A stretch of DNA of 64,000 nt from Mucilaginibacter tundrae (lineage in GTDB: Bacteria; Bacteroidota; Bacteroidia; Sphingobacteriales; Sphingobacteriaceae), in NCBI RefSeq assembly GCF_013408825.1, contig NZ_JACCBZ010000004.1, positions 62,001 through 126,000 of the forward strand, written 5' to 3'. Below the pieces are notes generated by a model that had not been told where the DNA came from, did not search any database, and saw only the letters and a list, made by a program, of their open reading frames with translations. The stretch's first letter is position 1. Every line of letters begins with the position of its first letter. This document shows positions 46,836-56,272 of the stretch, piece after piece. A program made the translations under genes and the position numbers.

Positions 46836-47825
46836 TTGCTAATAGATAACCACGGAAGAACAATAAATTACCTGCGCCTTGCTGTAACAGATAAGTGTAA
46901 TCTGCGCTGCTTTTATTGCATGCCAGAGGATGGACTTAACTGGTTATCGCGCACGGAGCTAATGAGTTACGAGGAAATGCTTCGTGCTTGTGCCCTGCTT
47001 GTAAAAATGGGTATCCAAAAGATCAGGATTACAGGTGGCGAGCCTTTTGTGCGTAAGGATATTATGAAGCTGTTAACCGCTATATCAAAGTTAGATGGTT
47101 TGCAGGATTTGAGTTTAACTACCAATGGCGTTTTAACAGCACCACATGTAGCCGAGCTTAAAGCGATAGGTGTAAAGTCTGTAAACCTCAGTTTAGATAC
47201 TTTGGATGCTGGTCGTTTTTATACTATTACTCGGCGTGATGAATTTGGCGCGGTTATGGCAACGCTTGAAGAATTGCTAAAGCACAATATCGAAGTAAAA
47301 ATAAACGCGGTAGTAATGGATGGCAAAAACACGCAGGATATCATTCCGCTGGTCGAGCTGACCCAAAAACTGCCGGTAAGTGTCCGTTTTATAGAGGAAA
47401 TGCCTTTTAATGGTGATGGGCAAATTCACCAGGCCAGGATGTCATGGGATTATATTCGTATATTAGAAGAGATAGAGCAAGTTTATCCGAACATAAAAAA
47501 AATCCAGGATCCGGCTTATTCAACAGCATATAACTACCATATACCCGGGCATGTGGGTAGCGTAGGAATCATAGCGGCGTATTCGCGCACCTTTTGCGGT
47601 ACCTGTAACCGCATCCGCATTACACCACAGGGAACTTTGAAAAACTGTTTGTATGATGATGGTGTTTTAAATATAAAAGATTTGATGCGCGCGGGTAATA
47701 ATGATGCTACGATAAAAGATAACCTGTTAAATGCGTTTGATAACAGGGTGAAGGACGGATGGGAGGCAGAGAAGTTGGTGAAAAATACCGGCACGCACGA
47801 ATCAATGGCGGCTATAGGCGGCTAA
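46836..47825 (+). CDS. moaA: GTP 3',8-cyclase MoaA
   Basis: 329 residues from a TTG start at 46836, which gives the family N-terminus LIDNHGRTINYLRLAVT. Radical-SAM Cys motif CNLRCFYC is at about 21-28, the C-terminal Fe-S cluster CGTCNRIRITPQGTLKNC, and the functional C-terminal Gly-Gly (AAIGG). It converts GTP to 3',8-cyclo-GTP, the first step of molybdopterin synthesis. It opens the molybdenum-cofactor operon. Confidence 0.94.
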   Translation: MLIDNHGRTINYLRLAVTDKCNLRCFYCMPEDGLNWLSRTELMSYEEMLRACALLVKMGIQKIRITGGEPFVRKDIMKLLTAISKLDGLQDLSLTTNGVLTAPHVAELKAIGVKSVNLSLDTLDAGRFYTITRRDEFGAVMATLEELLKHNIEVKINAVVMDGKNTQDIIPLVELTQKLPVSVRFIEEMPFNGDGQIHQARMSWDYIRILEEIEQVYPNIKKIQDPAYSTAYNYHIPGHVGSVGIIAAYSRTFCGTCNRIRITPQGTLKNCLYDDGVLNIKDLMRAGNNDATIKDNLLNAFDNRVKDGWEAEKLVKNTGTHESMAAIGG

Positions 47826-47851
47826 TTTCTAATTTTTAACATTTGCAATAC

Positions 47852-49063
47852 ATGATAACTGTAGAGGAAGCCGAAAAAATTATACAGGCAGAGATCAAAG
47901 ATTATGGTGTAGAAATAACTCCCTTTGAACATGCCTTAGGCCGGGTACTGGCCGAAAATATAAAAGCCGATCGTGATTTGCCACCCTTTAACCGTGTAAC
48001 CATGGATGGGGTCGCTGTTAACTATAGTGCTATCGAAAATGGTGTCAGCTCATTTCATATCAAGGCCACGCAAGCAGCGGGAGATCCTCCTGCAGAGATC
48101 TACGAAACCGATCATTGTATCGAGATTATGACCGGCGCCATATTGCCACCATCGGTCGATACAGTTATCCGTTATGAAGATCTGGAAGTTCGTGCTGGTT
48201 TGGCATCGGTACTAGTAAACCATAATACCATTAAAAAAGGCCAGAATATCCATTACCAGGGGCGTGATAAAAAGAAAGATGATATTGTAGCCACATCCGG
48301 CCAATTAATTACACCTGCTATTATAAGTTTAGTTGCTTCGGTAGGCGAAACTGAATTACGGGTAAAAAAAGTACCGCGTGTAGTCATTATTTCTTCGGGT
48401 GATGAATTGGTAGAGGTTGAACAAGTTCCGTTGATCTACCAGATCAGAAGATCAAATAACTATACAATTAAAGCAGTGCTGCAACAAAATGGGATAGAAG
48501 CGGCTATGCTACATATTCCCGATAACCTGGATACTACTAAAAAACTAATACAAGAATGCCTGTTAAACTACGATGTAATATTATTAAGCGGCGGCATATC
48601 TATGGGTAAGTTTGATTATATCCCGCAGGCTTTGGAAGATTTACAGGTAAATCAACTTTTTCATAAGGTACAACAACGTCCCGGTAAACCTTTTTGGTTT
48701 GGTAAACATGGCAATGGCGTATTGGTTTTCGCGTTTCCAGGTAACCCGGTAGCTACATTTATGTGTTTGCACCGGTACTTTTTGCCCTGGTTGCAGGCTA
48801 CATTAGGTTTACAAAACAAACCACCAGCTTACGCGGTATTAGATCATGATGTACACTTTCAACCAGATTTAAAATATTTTTTACAGGTAAAGCTAAATTT
48901 AAATCATGAAGGCCGTTTATTAGCACACCCCATCGAAGGTAATGGCTCCGGTGATTTTGCTAACTTAGCAGATACAAACGCTTTTATGGAACTACCTTTG
49001 GGTAAACATAACTTTAAAAAAGACGAAGTTTATCGTGTATATCCTTTTAACGGAATAATATAA
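47852..49063 (+). CDS. moeA: Molybdopterin molybdenumtransferase MoeA
   Basis: 403 residues from ATG 47852. Features: ADRDLPPFNRVTMDGVAVN (about 48-66), IEIMTGAILPPSVDTVIRYED, SSGDELVEVEQVP (MPT-binding GDE motif) and LLSGGISMGKFDYIP. The C-terminal domain IV is present. It inserts molybdate into adenylylated molybdopterin. The stop and moaC start overlap by one base, so they are coupled. A TTG at 47843 could add three residues. Confidence 0.93.
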   Translation: MITVEEAEKIIQAEIKDYGVEITPFEHALGRVLAENIKADRDLPPFNRVTMDGVAVNYSAIENGVSSFHIKATQAAGDPPAEIYETDHCIEIMTGAILPPSVDTVIRYEDLEVRAGLASVLVNHNTIKKGQNIHYQGRDKKKDDIVATSGQLITPAIISLVASVGETELRVKKVPRVVIISSGDELVEVEQVPLIYQIRRSNNYTIKAVLQQNGIEAAMLHIPDNLDTTKKLIQECLLNYDVILLSGGISMGKFDYIPQALEDLQVNQLFHKVQQRPGKPFWFGKHGNGVLVFAFPGNPVATFMCLHRYFLPWLQATLGLQNKPPAYAVLDHDVHFQPDLKYFLQVKLNLNHEGRLLAHPIEGNGSGDFANLADTNAFMELPLGKHNFKKDEVYRVYPFNGII

Positions 49064-49545
49064 TGAGCGAAGAAACACTATCTCATTTGGATAAAGATGG
49101 TCGTGCGGTTATGGTAGATGTCAGCGAAAAAACAATCACCAAACGTACTGCTACCGCGCGAAGTATAGTTGCGTTACCGAATGAAGTATTAACCCAATTA
49201 GTTGATGGCGACTTGCAAACCAAAAAAGGTTCAGTATTCCAGATCGCTATTATCGCGGGGATTATGGCTGCTAAGAAAACGGGGGAGTTAATACCGCTTT
49301 GCCACCCATTAGGACTGGATAATTGTAATATTACCATCAACCTAAATGAAATTAATGAGGTTATAATTGACTGTACAGCCAGCACCACCGCTAAAACAGG
49401 GGTAGAGATGGAGGCATTAGTAGGCGCATCAATGGCGGCACTTACAGTTTATGATATGTGCAAGGCGCTAAGCCACGATATTATTATCAAAGAAACCAAA
49501 CTGATAGCAAAAACAGGAGGTAAACGTGACTTCAAAAGAGCATAA
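49063..49545 (+). CDS. moaC: Cyclic pyranopterin monophosphate synthase MoaC
   Basis: 160 residues. Features: MVDVSEKTITKRTATARS, AAKKTGELIPLCHPLGLDN (about 74-92, catalytic region) and EMEALVGASMAALTVYDMCK. It converts cyclo-GTP to cyclic pyranopterin monophosphate with MoaA. It overlaps moeA by one base (start of ATGA type) and the following mobA fusion gene by 20 bp. Confidence 0.95.
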   Translation: MSEETLSHLDKDGRAVMVDVSEKTITKRTATARSIVALPNEVLTQLVDGDLQTKKGSVFQIAIIAGIMAAKKTGELIPLCHPLGLDNCNITINLNEINEVIIDCTASTTAKTGVEMEALVGASMAALTVYDMCKALSHDIIIKETKLIAKTGGKRDFKRA

Positions 49546-50686
49546 AAAACATACGCCGCTCACTCGTTTATCCGGCAATTTTGGGAGGAATGAGTGGGCT
49601 ATTGTCGGTGGTTATTGCACAACCATCAAGCTTTTGGTAGATCAGGTTATTGGCGCGCTATCGCCTCAATATAAATGCGCTTACGCGGATACTTCCCATA
49701 ATGATGAAGTGATTTCTTTACCCGGCCGTTTGTCTTCCGGCGCAGTTTTAGAATATACGGACCAGATAAATTATCAGCAATACAACTACACCACTCAAAT
49801 TACTCCATTTAAGCAAAGGCAGCTTTTTGCCGAGGCTGATATAATTTTAGTTAATGGTACCCATCAACCCGCAAAAGCACAATTAGTAATTATCGACCTA
49901 AACAAAAAAGCTTCACTGCAAAAAAGACTGGAACAATTAACCAACGTACAATTGTTTTTATTAGCCGATAATATAGACGATGTTTTCGACTTTATAAAAG
50001 AATCTATTCCTAACTGGCAACAAATACCTGTTTACAGGCTAAGTGAAACAGATAAGGTCATTGCATTTTTTACCGGGAAACTACAGCAGGCCAAGCCTGT
50101 TTTAAATGGATTGGTATTAGCTGGTGGTAAAAGCACCCGCATGGGTTTTGACAAAGGGGCAGTTGATTGGCATGGTAAGCCCCAGCGTTATCACATGGCT
50201 GATATGCTGGAAAGCTTGTGTAATGAGGTTTTTATTTCATGCAGATCAGATCAGGAAGAAACAAATGCGCAATATACCACGCTTGAAGATAGTTTTATAG
50301 GCTTAGGGCCTTATGGAGCAATATTATCTGCTTTCAGAGAAAAGCCAGATTGCGCATGGCTGGTTATTGCCTGCGATCTGCCTTTGCTGGATATGAAAAC
50401 CTTACAATATTTGGTGGATAACCGCGATCCGTCAAAACTGGCAACTACTTTTGGTAACGGTTACGAGGGCTTTCCTGAACCATTGATCACTATATGGGAA
50501 CCCAAAAGCTATTCGGTATTATTAGCGTTCTTAGCGCAGGGCTATTCATGTCCGCGCAAGGTTTTAATTAATACTGATGCTCACTTATTAACCGCGCCCG
50601 AGGTCAGCGCACTAAGCAATGTAAATACACCGGAAGAATTGGAAAAAATAAAAACTATCCTTAAACAAACAACTACCGAATTATAA
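49526..50686 (+). CDS. mobA: Molybdenum cofactor guanylyltransferase (MobA) fused to an N-terminal degenerate MobB-like domain
   Basis: 386 residues from GTG 49526, which has a strong AGGAGG ribosome-binding site 5 bp upstream, unusual here. The C-terminal 195 residues are MobA: LNGLVLAGGKSTRMGFDKG (about 193-211), GLGPYGAIL and VIACDLPLLDM. The N-terminal 190 residues look like MobB, but the P-loop position reads VGGYCTTIKLL without the GKT lysine. It would attach GMP to Moco. It overlaps moaC by 20 bp and abuts moeB by one base. Confidence 0.85.
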   Translation: MTSKEHKKHTPLTRLSGNFGRNEWAIVGGYCTTIKLLVDQVIGALSPQYKCAYADTSHNDEVISLPGRLSSGAVLEYTDQINYQQYNYTTQITPFKQRQLFAEADIILVNGTHQPAKAQLVIIDLNKKASLQKRLEQLTNVQLFLLADNIDDVFDFIKESIPNWQQIPVYRLSETDKVIAFFTGKLQQAKPVLNGLVLAGGKSTRMGFDKGAVDWHGKPQRYHMADMLESLCNEVFISCRSDQEETNAQYTTLEDSFIGLGPYGAILSAFREKPDCAWLVIACDLPLLDMKTLQYLVDNRDPSKLATTFGNGYEGFPEPLITIWEPKSYSVLLAFLAQGYSCPRKVLINTDAHLLTAPEVSALSNVNTPEELEKIKTILKQTTTEL

Positions 50687-51753
50687 TGAACGATGACCTG
50701 CTTAGATACAGTTGCCAGATAGCATTGCCCGGTTTCGGTGAAGCCGCGCAACAACGTTTAACAGAAGCAAAAGTGCTTGTGGTGGGTGCCGGTGGTTTAG
50801 GCTGTCCGACCTTGCAATATTTAGCTGCGGCGGGTGTAGGGACATTAGGCATTGCAGATTACGATATTGTTTCCGTCGGCAATTTACATCGTCAGGTATT
50901 GTTTTCTCCTGCTGACAAGGATTTTAAAAAAGCGATGATCGCTACCAAGCGGTTACAAAGGCAAAACTTGCAAATAAAGGTTGTTACCCATGATATTAAA
51001 GTAACGGTGGCAAACGTAATGGAGCTCATCAGCGCATATGACATTATAGTTGATTGTACCGATAATTTTGAAACCCGATATATACTAAATGATGCCGGTG
51101 TGCTTTCGGGTAAAGCGGTGGTTTATGGCGCTATATACCAGTTTGAGGGACAGGTTGCTGTTTGGAACGTAAAAAACGAAAATGATACTTACGCGCCAAA
51201 TTATCGCGATCTTTTTGCTGATGTAGACGCTACGCAGGTGCCGAGTTGCGCGGTTGGTGGTGTAATACCTACCTTGGCAGGTATAATTGGATGTATGCAG
51301 GCTAACGAGGTAATCAAATATGTTACTAAAACGGGCGATCTGCTAAAAGGCAAAGTATTAATATTTGACGCTCAAAGTATGCAAAGCCGCATAATTAAAA
51401 TTGGCGGTGTTACTAAAACTAATATTACCGCACTGCCAAAATTGGTTGAAGCGATAACCATGTATATTGATGAAGTTAAAAAAGGCTTAGCGGAAAACAC
51501 ACTGGAATTATTAGACATCCGCACCGATGAGGAGCGAGATGAAATAGACATTGGCGGAGAGCATATCGAAGTAGATGAACTGGAGGATTACTGGGATTAC
51601 ATCAATAATGGAACTACCAAGGTACTCTACTGTTCATCCGGAAAACGTAGTGGCGAAGCGGTGAAAATGATCAAACAGAAGTTCCCTGAAGCTAAAGTGT
51701 TTTCTTTGGATGGGGGATTAGGTGCCTGGTTTTCTTATTTGGATGAGGAATAG
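50686..51753 (+). CDS. moeB: Molybdopterin-synthase adenylyltransferase (MoeB/ThiF) with C-terminal rhodanese domain
   Basis: 355 residues. The ThiF-type domain has VLVVGAGGLGCPTLQYLAAAGVG (about 31-53), IVDCTDNFETRYILND and PSCAVGGVIPTLAG. The first zinc CxxC of MoeB reads NYRD, so zinc binding is lost. The rhodanese domain (about 258-355) has YCSSGKRSGEA with the active-site Cys. It adenylates the MoaD C-terminus and may also donate sulfur. It overlaps mobA by one base and is convergent with moaE. Confidence 0.9.
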   Translation: MNDDLLRYSCQIALPGFGEAAQQRLTEAKVLVVGAGGLGCPTLQYLAAAGVGTLGIADYDIVSVGNLHRQVLFSPADKDFKKAMIATKRLQRQNLQIKVVTHDIKVTVANVMELISAYDIIVDCTDNFETRYILNDAGVLSGKAVVYGAIYQFEGQVAVWNVKNENDTYAPNYRDLFADVDATQVPSCAVGGVIPTLAGIIGCMQANEVIKYVTKTGDLLKGKVLIFDAQSMQSRIIKIGGVTKTNITALPKLVEAITMYIDEVKKGLAENTLELLDIRTDEERDEIDIGGEHIEVDELEDYWDYINNGTTKVLYCSSGKRSGEAVKMIKQKFPEAKVFSLDGGLGAWFSYLDEE

Positions 51754-51758
51754 CTAAA

Positions 51759-52178
51759 CTACGGATGCGCAGCCACCCAAACCTCACCATCTTCAAAAAT
51801 CTCTTTTTTCCAGATAGGTACGGTTTGTTTCAATGTGTCGATCACGTAACGGCAAGCTTCAAAAGCGGCATCCCTATGCGCGGCAGACACGGCGATAATA
51901 ACCGGTACATCGCCAACTGCTAAAACTCCTGTACGATGGTGTATCAATAACTTTTGAACCGGCCATTTAGCCAAAGCCTGTGCAGCTATTTTTTCTATTT
52001 CGGCAATGGCCATTTTTTCATAAGCTTCAAATTCCAGTCGCAAAACTGTTTTGCCTTTGGTTGCATTGCGCACGGTACCAATAAACACGTCTATACCGCC
52101 TGATTCCGGTAGCATAACCCAATTAATACAAGTTTGTATATCGATTATTTGAGAGGATATTCTTATTTCAGTTTTCAA
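51759..52178 (-). CDS. moaE: Molybdopterin synthase catalytic subunit MoaE
   Basis: 139 residues. GGIDVFIGTVRNATKGK near 27-43, LEFEAYEKMAIAEI, HHRTGVLAVGDVPVII (substrate region) and WKKEIFEDGEVWVA are family motifs, including the active-site lysine region. With MoaD it adds two sulfurs to make molybdopterin. It is convergent with moeB, 5 bp away, and lies downstream of moaD on the same strand. Confidence 0.94.
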   Translation of the reverse strand: MKTEIRISSQIIDIQTCINWVMLPESGGIDVFIGTVRNATKGKTVLRLEFEAYEKMAIAEIEKIAAQALAKWPVQKLLIHHRTGVLAVGDVPVIIAVSAAHRDAAFEACRYVIDTLKQTVPIWKKEIFEDGEVWVAAHP

Positions 52179-52198
52179 GGTTACTGTCTAATAATAAC

Positions 52199-52288
52199 TG
52201 TCATTTCGACTAGAGGGAGAAATGTTCTTCAATAAGCACAGCGTACTATGCAGGTTGCAGAAGATTTCTCCCTCTGGTCGAAATGACA
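52199..52288. repeat. Long inverted repeat between moaD and moaE (TGTCATTTCGAC-type element)
   Basis: Left arm 52199-52230 begins TGTCATTTCGACTAGAGGGA and pairs with the right arm 52260-52288, which ends TCGAAATGACA. The motif is a very common intergenic element in Sphingobacteriaceae and other Bacteroidota genomes (recalled). It separates moaD from moaE. Confidence 0.75.
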
Positions 52289-52293
52289 ACGGG

Positions 52294-52536
52294 TTACCCA
52301 CCACTCACTGGTGGTATAATAGCAATTTCGTCGGTTTCGTAAATGGTATCTTCGGGCAGGGCATATTCATTGTTTACCGCAACCATATATGTTGCTAATT
52401 TTTTTAAACGCGGGTACTGTTGCTCTAATGAATATTTCAAGTTATAAACGCTGGCATCATTTGGCAACTCAACGTTAATTGTCGATTCACCAAATATATC
52501 CTTGGCTATACCAAATGCCAGTATATTGATCTTCAT
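52294..52536 (-). CDS. moaD: Molybdopterin synthase sulfur carrier subunit MoaD
   Basis: 80 residues, ubiquitin-like. Start KINILAFGIAKDIFGES; the middle has NDASVYNLKYSLEQQYPRL; it ends IPPVSGG with the essential C-terminal Gly-Gly. It carries the thiocarboxylate used by MoaE. An intergenic repeat follows it, then moaE. Confidence 0.93.
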   Translation of the reverse strand: MKINILAFGIAKDIFGESTINVELPNDASVYNLKYSLEQQYPRLKKLATYMVAVNNEYALPEDTIYETDEIAIIPPVSGG

Positions 52537-52663
52537 GTATCTGATTTTTAATGTTGATTACAAATGCAGGAAGCCTTTGTTTTTAATTATTCAAATATGC
52601 AATAATCAATTTTAATATTAAATTTATTAATCACATACAGAACATTAGAATATCCTGATTTGT

Positions 52664-52671
52664 ATATTTGA
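52664..52671 (+). promoter_or_regulatory. Promoter -7 element of fdhD
   Basis: TATATTTG, a perfect TAnnTTTG, ending 3 nt before ATG 52674. The 14-mer TATATTTGATTATG is identical to that before the DUF3052 gene, so transcription likely starts at the start codon. Confidence 0.6.
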
Positions 52672-52673
52672 TT

Positions 52674-53539
52674 ATGGACTCAAGTTCAATTATACATCTG
52701 CCAATTACCAAAGTAAATCATGCTGGAATTACCGAAACATCGGATGCGCTTGCGATTGAAGAACCTTTGGAAATCCGCCTTGAATTTGGCCCTAAAAATA
52801 ATCGACAAACACAAAATATATCCGTTACGATGCGCACGCCGGGTAACGATAAAGAATTGGCTTTAGGTTTCTGTTTACCGAGGGCATCATTACGCAACAA
52901 AAGGATGTTACTAAAATAGAGCATTCCTTTATTGCTTGTGCCGAAAACAAGGAAAATACAATCTTGGTGTCTTTAAACGAAGATACAATACCTAATCTTC
53001 GTAACACAGAGCGTAATTTTTATACAACCTCCAGTTGCGGCGTTTGTGGTAAAGGTTCGATCAATGCTATTCGTACCGTGAGCGTATACCAGGATCAGCA
53101 GGATGATAATTTTATAAATGCTGCCATACTACACGAATTGCCAACCATGCTAAGTAAACACCAAAAAGTATTTGCAGATACAGGTGGTTTACATGCCTCC
53201 GCCTTATTTATGCCTAACGGCGAATTGTTGTTAGTGCGTGAGGATGTGGGCAGGCATAATGCTTTAGATAAACTTATTGGTGCAGCAATCAATAATAACT
53301 GGTTGCCTTTAACCAAAAATATTTTGCTATTGAGCGGTCGTGCTAGTTTTGAATTGGTTCAAAAAGCGGCTATGGCTGGTATTACGGTAATTGCCGCTGT
53401 AGGTGCGCCATCAAGTTTGGCCGTGGAGTTGGCCAATGAATTTACCATCACCCTAATAGGGTTTTTAAGAAACGAACGTTTTAATATTTATACCGCGGCA
53501 CACCGCATACTAATAGCTGATTATGAAACTACGCATTAA
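52674..53539 (+). pseudogene. fdhD: Formate dehydrogenase sulfurtransferase-like FdhD, interrupted by a single-base frameshift
   Basis: Two frames together encode one FdhD. The first (from ATG 52674) has EPLEIRLEFG and NDKELALGF, then breaks after GGTTTC (52866-52871) and ends at a stop at 52917-52919. Reading one base back at 52871 restores LFTEGIITQQ and the rest, including SSCGVCGKGS (active CxxC) and REDVGRHNALDKLIGAA. One base, probably C, is missing near 52871. There is no slippery heptamer. FdhD delivers sulfur to the molybdenum cofactor, so true loss should impair the downstream enzyme. A sequencing error is possible. Confidence 0.85.
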
Positions 53540-53882
53540 AAGTGATTCGTTACGCTACAGGCTTACCCGTAGCGACGTTGATACATTAGCACGAGAGGGT
53601 TACCTGGAAGACCAGATAAACTTTGCGGGTAACCCGCTTATATATGCTGTTCAATTAACAAATGGCGAAGTTTTAACATCAAGTTATATTGATAATAAGA
53701 TCACTTTGTCAATGGCTCGGAAGATGATCATTGAATTGGTAGATACCGACCGTGTAGGTTTTGAAAATAAAGCAGGTGAATTACACTTATTAGTGGAAAA
53801 GGATTTTACGTGTTTGGATAATGTGGATGAAGACCAGAGTGATAATTACCCTAATCCACTATTACAAAAGAAAAAAGGATAA
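53523..53882 (+). CDS. DUF7009-like protein
   Basis: 119 residues. It begins MKLRIKSDSLRYRLTRSDVDTLAREGYLED and has VLTSSYIDNKITLSMARKM; it lacks signal peptide or membrane segment and contains a single Cys. Its start overlaps the fdhD end by 17 bp, and it ends 2 bp before the FdhF/YdeP gene. This fixed position between an FdhD gene and its oxidoreductase suggests a small accessory factor. Family name from memory, function unknown. Confidence 0.7.
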   Translation: MKLRIKSDSLRYRLTRSDVDTLAREGYLEDQINFAGNPLIYAVQLTNGEVLTSSYIDNKITLSMARKMIIELVDTDRVGFENKAGELHLLVEKDFTCLDNVDEDQSDNYPNPLLQKKKG

Positions 53883-53884
53883 CC

Positions 53885-56203
53885 ATGAGCAAGGCGATAA
53901 AAGAACAGCCATCAGCTGAAAATCCGGAAGAGTTAATGGACTTGAAAGTAACAAAACCTAAAAAGTGGGCTGCGGGTATACCTGCTGTTACGGCTGCGAT
54001 GGTTGATATGATGCAGGAATCAGGTTTTGTGCGGGGGATGGATGGTTTATTCCATATGAATAAAAAAGGCGGTTTTGATTGCTCCAGCTGTGCCTGGCCT
54101 GACCCTGATGATGACCGCTCGCCCATTGCCGAGTATTGTGAAAATGGCGCAAAGGCTTTCGCCGAAGAATCTACTTTAAAAAAAATAGGAGCGGAGTTCT
54201 TCGCCCAAAATTCTGTTGCCGATCTGGCAAAGTTAAATGATTACGAAATAGGCAAAAAAGGCCGTATTGCAGAGCCAATGTATCTACCCAAAGGTGGTAC
54301 GCATTATCAACCCATCAGTTGGGATAATGCTTTTAGAAAGATAGCCGATAAATTAAATGGTTTGGCATCACCAAATGAAGCGGCGTTTTATACTTCGGGC
54401 CGTACAAGTAACGAAGCATCTTTTACCTATCAATTGTTTGTGCGTGAATTTGGTACTAATAACCTGCCGGATTGCTCCAATATGTGTCATGAGTCGTCAG
54501 GCTCTGGTTTGGGTGAAACCATTGGTATCGGTAAAGGAACGGTAACCCTTAATGATTTTTATGATACGGATGTGATCATTATCATGGGGCAAAACCCTGG
54601 TACAAACCATCCGCGTATGCTTACTGCTTTGCAAAAAGCTAAAGAAAATGGCTCCAAGATCATTGCCATAAATCCTTTACATGAAGCCGGGTTAATGGGA
54701 TTCAAAAATCCGCAAACGGTTAAAGGGATGTTAGGCATAACTGCCCACCTAGCCGACCTATTTCTTCAAGTGAAAATAAACGGCGATATGGCCCTGTTAA
54801 AGGCTATTGAAAAGCTGCTCTATATCGCGGAAATAAAAGAACCCGGGAAAGTATTCGATCAGGAGTTTATCAAGCAACATACCAAAGGTTATACCGAGTT
54901 CCTGCATAGTTTGGCAGAGAATACAATAGAAGAACTTTCCGAAGAATGCGGCATACCAGTACCACAAATAGAGCAGGCAGCCGAATTGCTGAAATATAAA
55001 AGCCGTATTATTATTTGTTGGGCTATGGGCATCACCCAACATAAAAATGGAGTAGATACCATTAAGGAGATTGTGAACCTTACCATATTAAAAGGTAGCA
55101 TTGGTAAGCCGGGTGCTGGTTTATGCCCCGTACGCGGCCATAGTAATGTGCAGGGCAACCGTACCATGCTGATATTTGATAAACCTACCGAAAAGCAACT
55201 GGATAAATTAAAAGAAGTATACGGCTTTGAGCCGCCACGCGAGCATGGTTTTGACGTGGTTGAATCGATAAAAGCTATGCATGAAGGTAAGGTAAAGGTG
55301 TTTTTCTCTATGGGGGGTAATTTCCTTTCGGCTACGCCGGATACTAATTATACGGCAGAGGCCATGCGAAAATTGGAACTCACCATTAGCGTATCAACCA
55401 AACTTAACCGCACACATTTAGTACACGGTGAAGAAGCTTTAATACTACCTACACTTGCCCGCAGCGATAAGGATATGATAAATGGCGAAGCTCAGTTAAT
55501 AAGCTGTGAAAATTCTATGGGGGTTATACAAATGTCTAAGGGGATCCTTCAACCCGTTTCAGATGATTTATTAAGCGAAAATCAGATAGTTTGTAAAATG
55601 GCTAAAGCCACAATCGGTAGCCGTAGTGTGGTGGATTGGGACAGGTTTGAAAAAAGCTATGATGCGGTACGTGATGATATAGAAAAGGTTGTGCCTGGTT
55701 TTACCGACTATAATAAAAGGGTACGAAATCCGGGTGGTTTTTATTTGCCGAATGGCCCACGTGATGGAGAATTTGTCGCCAAAGATATGGGTGGTAAAAT
55801 ACCTTTCACCATTACACAACTAACCGAGCATAAACTGGCGGATGATGAATTTATAATGATGACTATCCGTAGTCACGACCAATTTAATACTACCATTTAT
55901 GGTTTGGAAGATCGTTATCGCGGTATACATAATGAACGCCGTGTAATATTTATGAATCCAAAAGATATTAAGAAAGCCGGATTTAAAGCAGGGGATAAGG
56001 TTGATCTATTTAACTACTATGGCGGAATTGAGCGCTCGGCACATTTATTTGTAATCGTATCATACAATATCCCCGAAGGGAATACGGCGACTTATTATCC
56101 GGAGTGTAACGTTTTGGTGCCGATAGATAGCGTCGCCAAAAAGAGCAACACACCAACATCAAAAATGGTGATCATCAAGATCAAAAAACATAAAGAAAAA
56201 TAA
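53885..56203 (+). CDS. FdhF/YdeP-family molybdopterin oxidoreductase
   Basis: 772 residues. Early GGFDCSSCAWPDPDD is typical of YdeP-type proteins (about 62-75). SCH region: LPDCSNMCHESSGSGLGETIG (near 197-217). VIIIMGQNPGTNHPRM, INPLHEAG and CPVRGHSNVQGNRTML are molybdopterin-binding motifs; the C-terminal MopB-type domain has MTIRSHDQFNTTIYGLEDRY. There is no signal peptide and no N-terminal [4Fe-4S] four-Cys motif, so it is cytoplasmic. The substrate is unknown. It is the client of the upstream cofactor genes. Confidence 0.88.
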   Translation: MSKAIKEQPSAENPEELMDLKVTKPKKWAAGIPAVTAAMVDMMQESGFVRGMDGLFHMNKKGGFDCSSCAWPDPDDDRSPIAEYCENGAKAFAEESTLKKIGAEFFAQNSVADLAKLNDYEIGKKGRIAEPMYLPKGGTHYQPISWDNAFRKIADKLNGLASPNEAAFYTSGRTSNEASFTYQLFVREFGTNNLPDCSNMCHESSGSGLGETIGIGKGTVTLNDFYDTDVIIIMGQNPGTNHPRMLTALQKAKENGSKIIAINPLHEAGLMGFKNPQTVKGMLGITAHLADLFLQVKINGDMALLKAIEKLLYIAEIKEPGKVFDQEFIKQHTKGYTEFLHSLAENTIEELSEECGIPVPQIEQAAELLKYKSRIIICWAMGITQHKNGVDTIKEIVNLTILKGSIGKPGAGLCPVRGHSNVQGNRTMLIFDKPTEKQLDKLKEVYGFEPPREHGFDVVESIKAMHEGKVKVFFSMGGNFLSATPDTNYTAEAMRKLELTISVSTKLNRTHLVHGEEALILPTLARSDKDMINGEAQLISCENSMGVIQMSKGILQPVSDDLLSENQIVCKMAKATIGSRSVVDWDRFEKSYDAVRDDIEKVVPGFTDYNKRVRNPGGFYLPNGPRDGEFVAKDMGGKIPFTITQLTEHKLADDEFIMMTIRSHDQFNTTIYGLEDRYRGIHNERRVIFMNPKDIKKAGFKAGDKVDLFNYYGGIERSAHLFVIVSYNIPEGNTATYYPECNVLVPIDSVAKKSNTPTSKMVIIKIKKHKEK

Positions 56204-56272
56204 TTTATATCCTCCTATTGTAAAACTCAACTTAAAAAATCTATAACTTTAGTAGACTTTTAAAAAAGATGT

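Noticed and set aside
52862..52880. Programmed -1 frameshift in fdhD
   Set aside because: No slippery heptamer or downstream stem-loop is visible; mutation or sequencing error is simpler.
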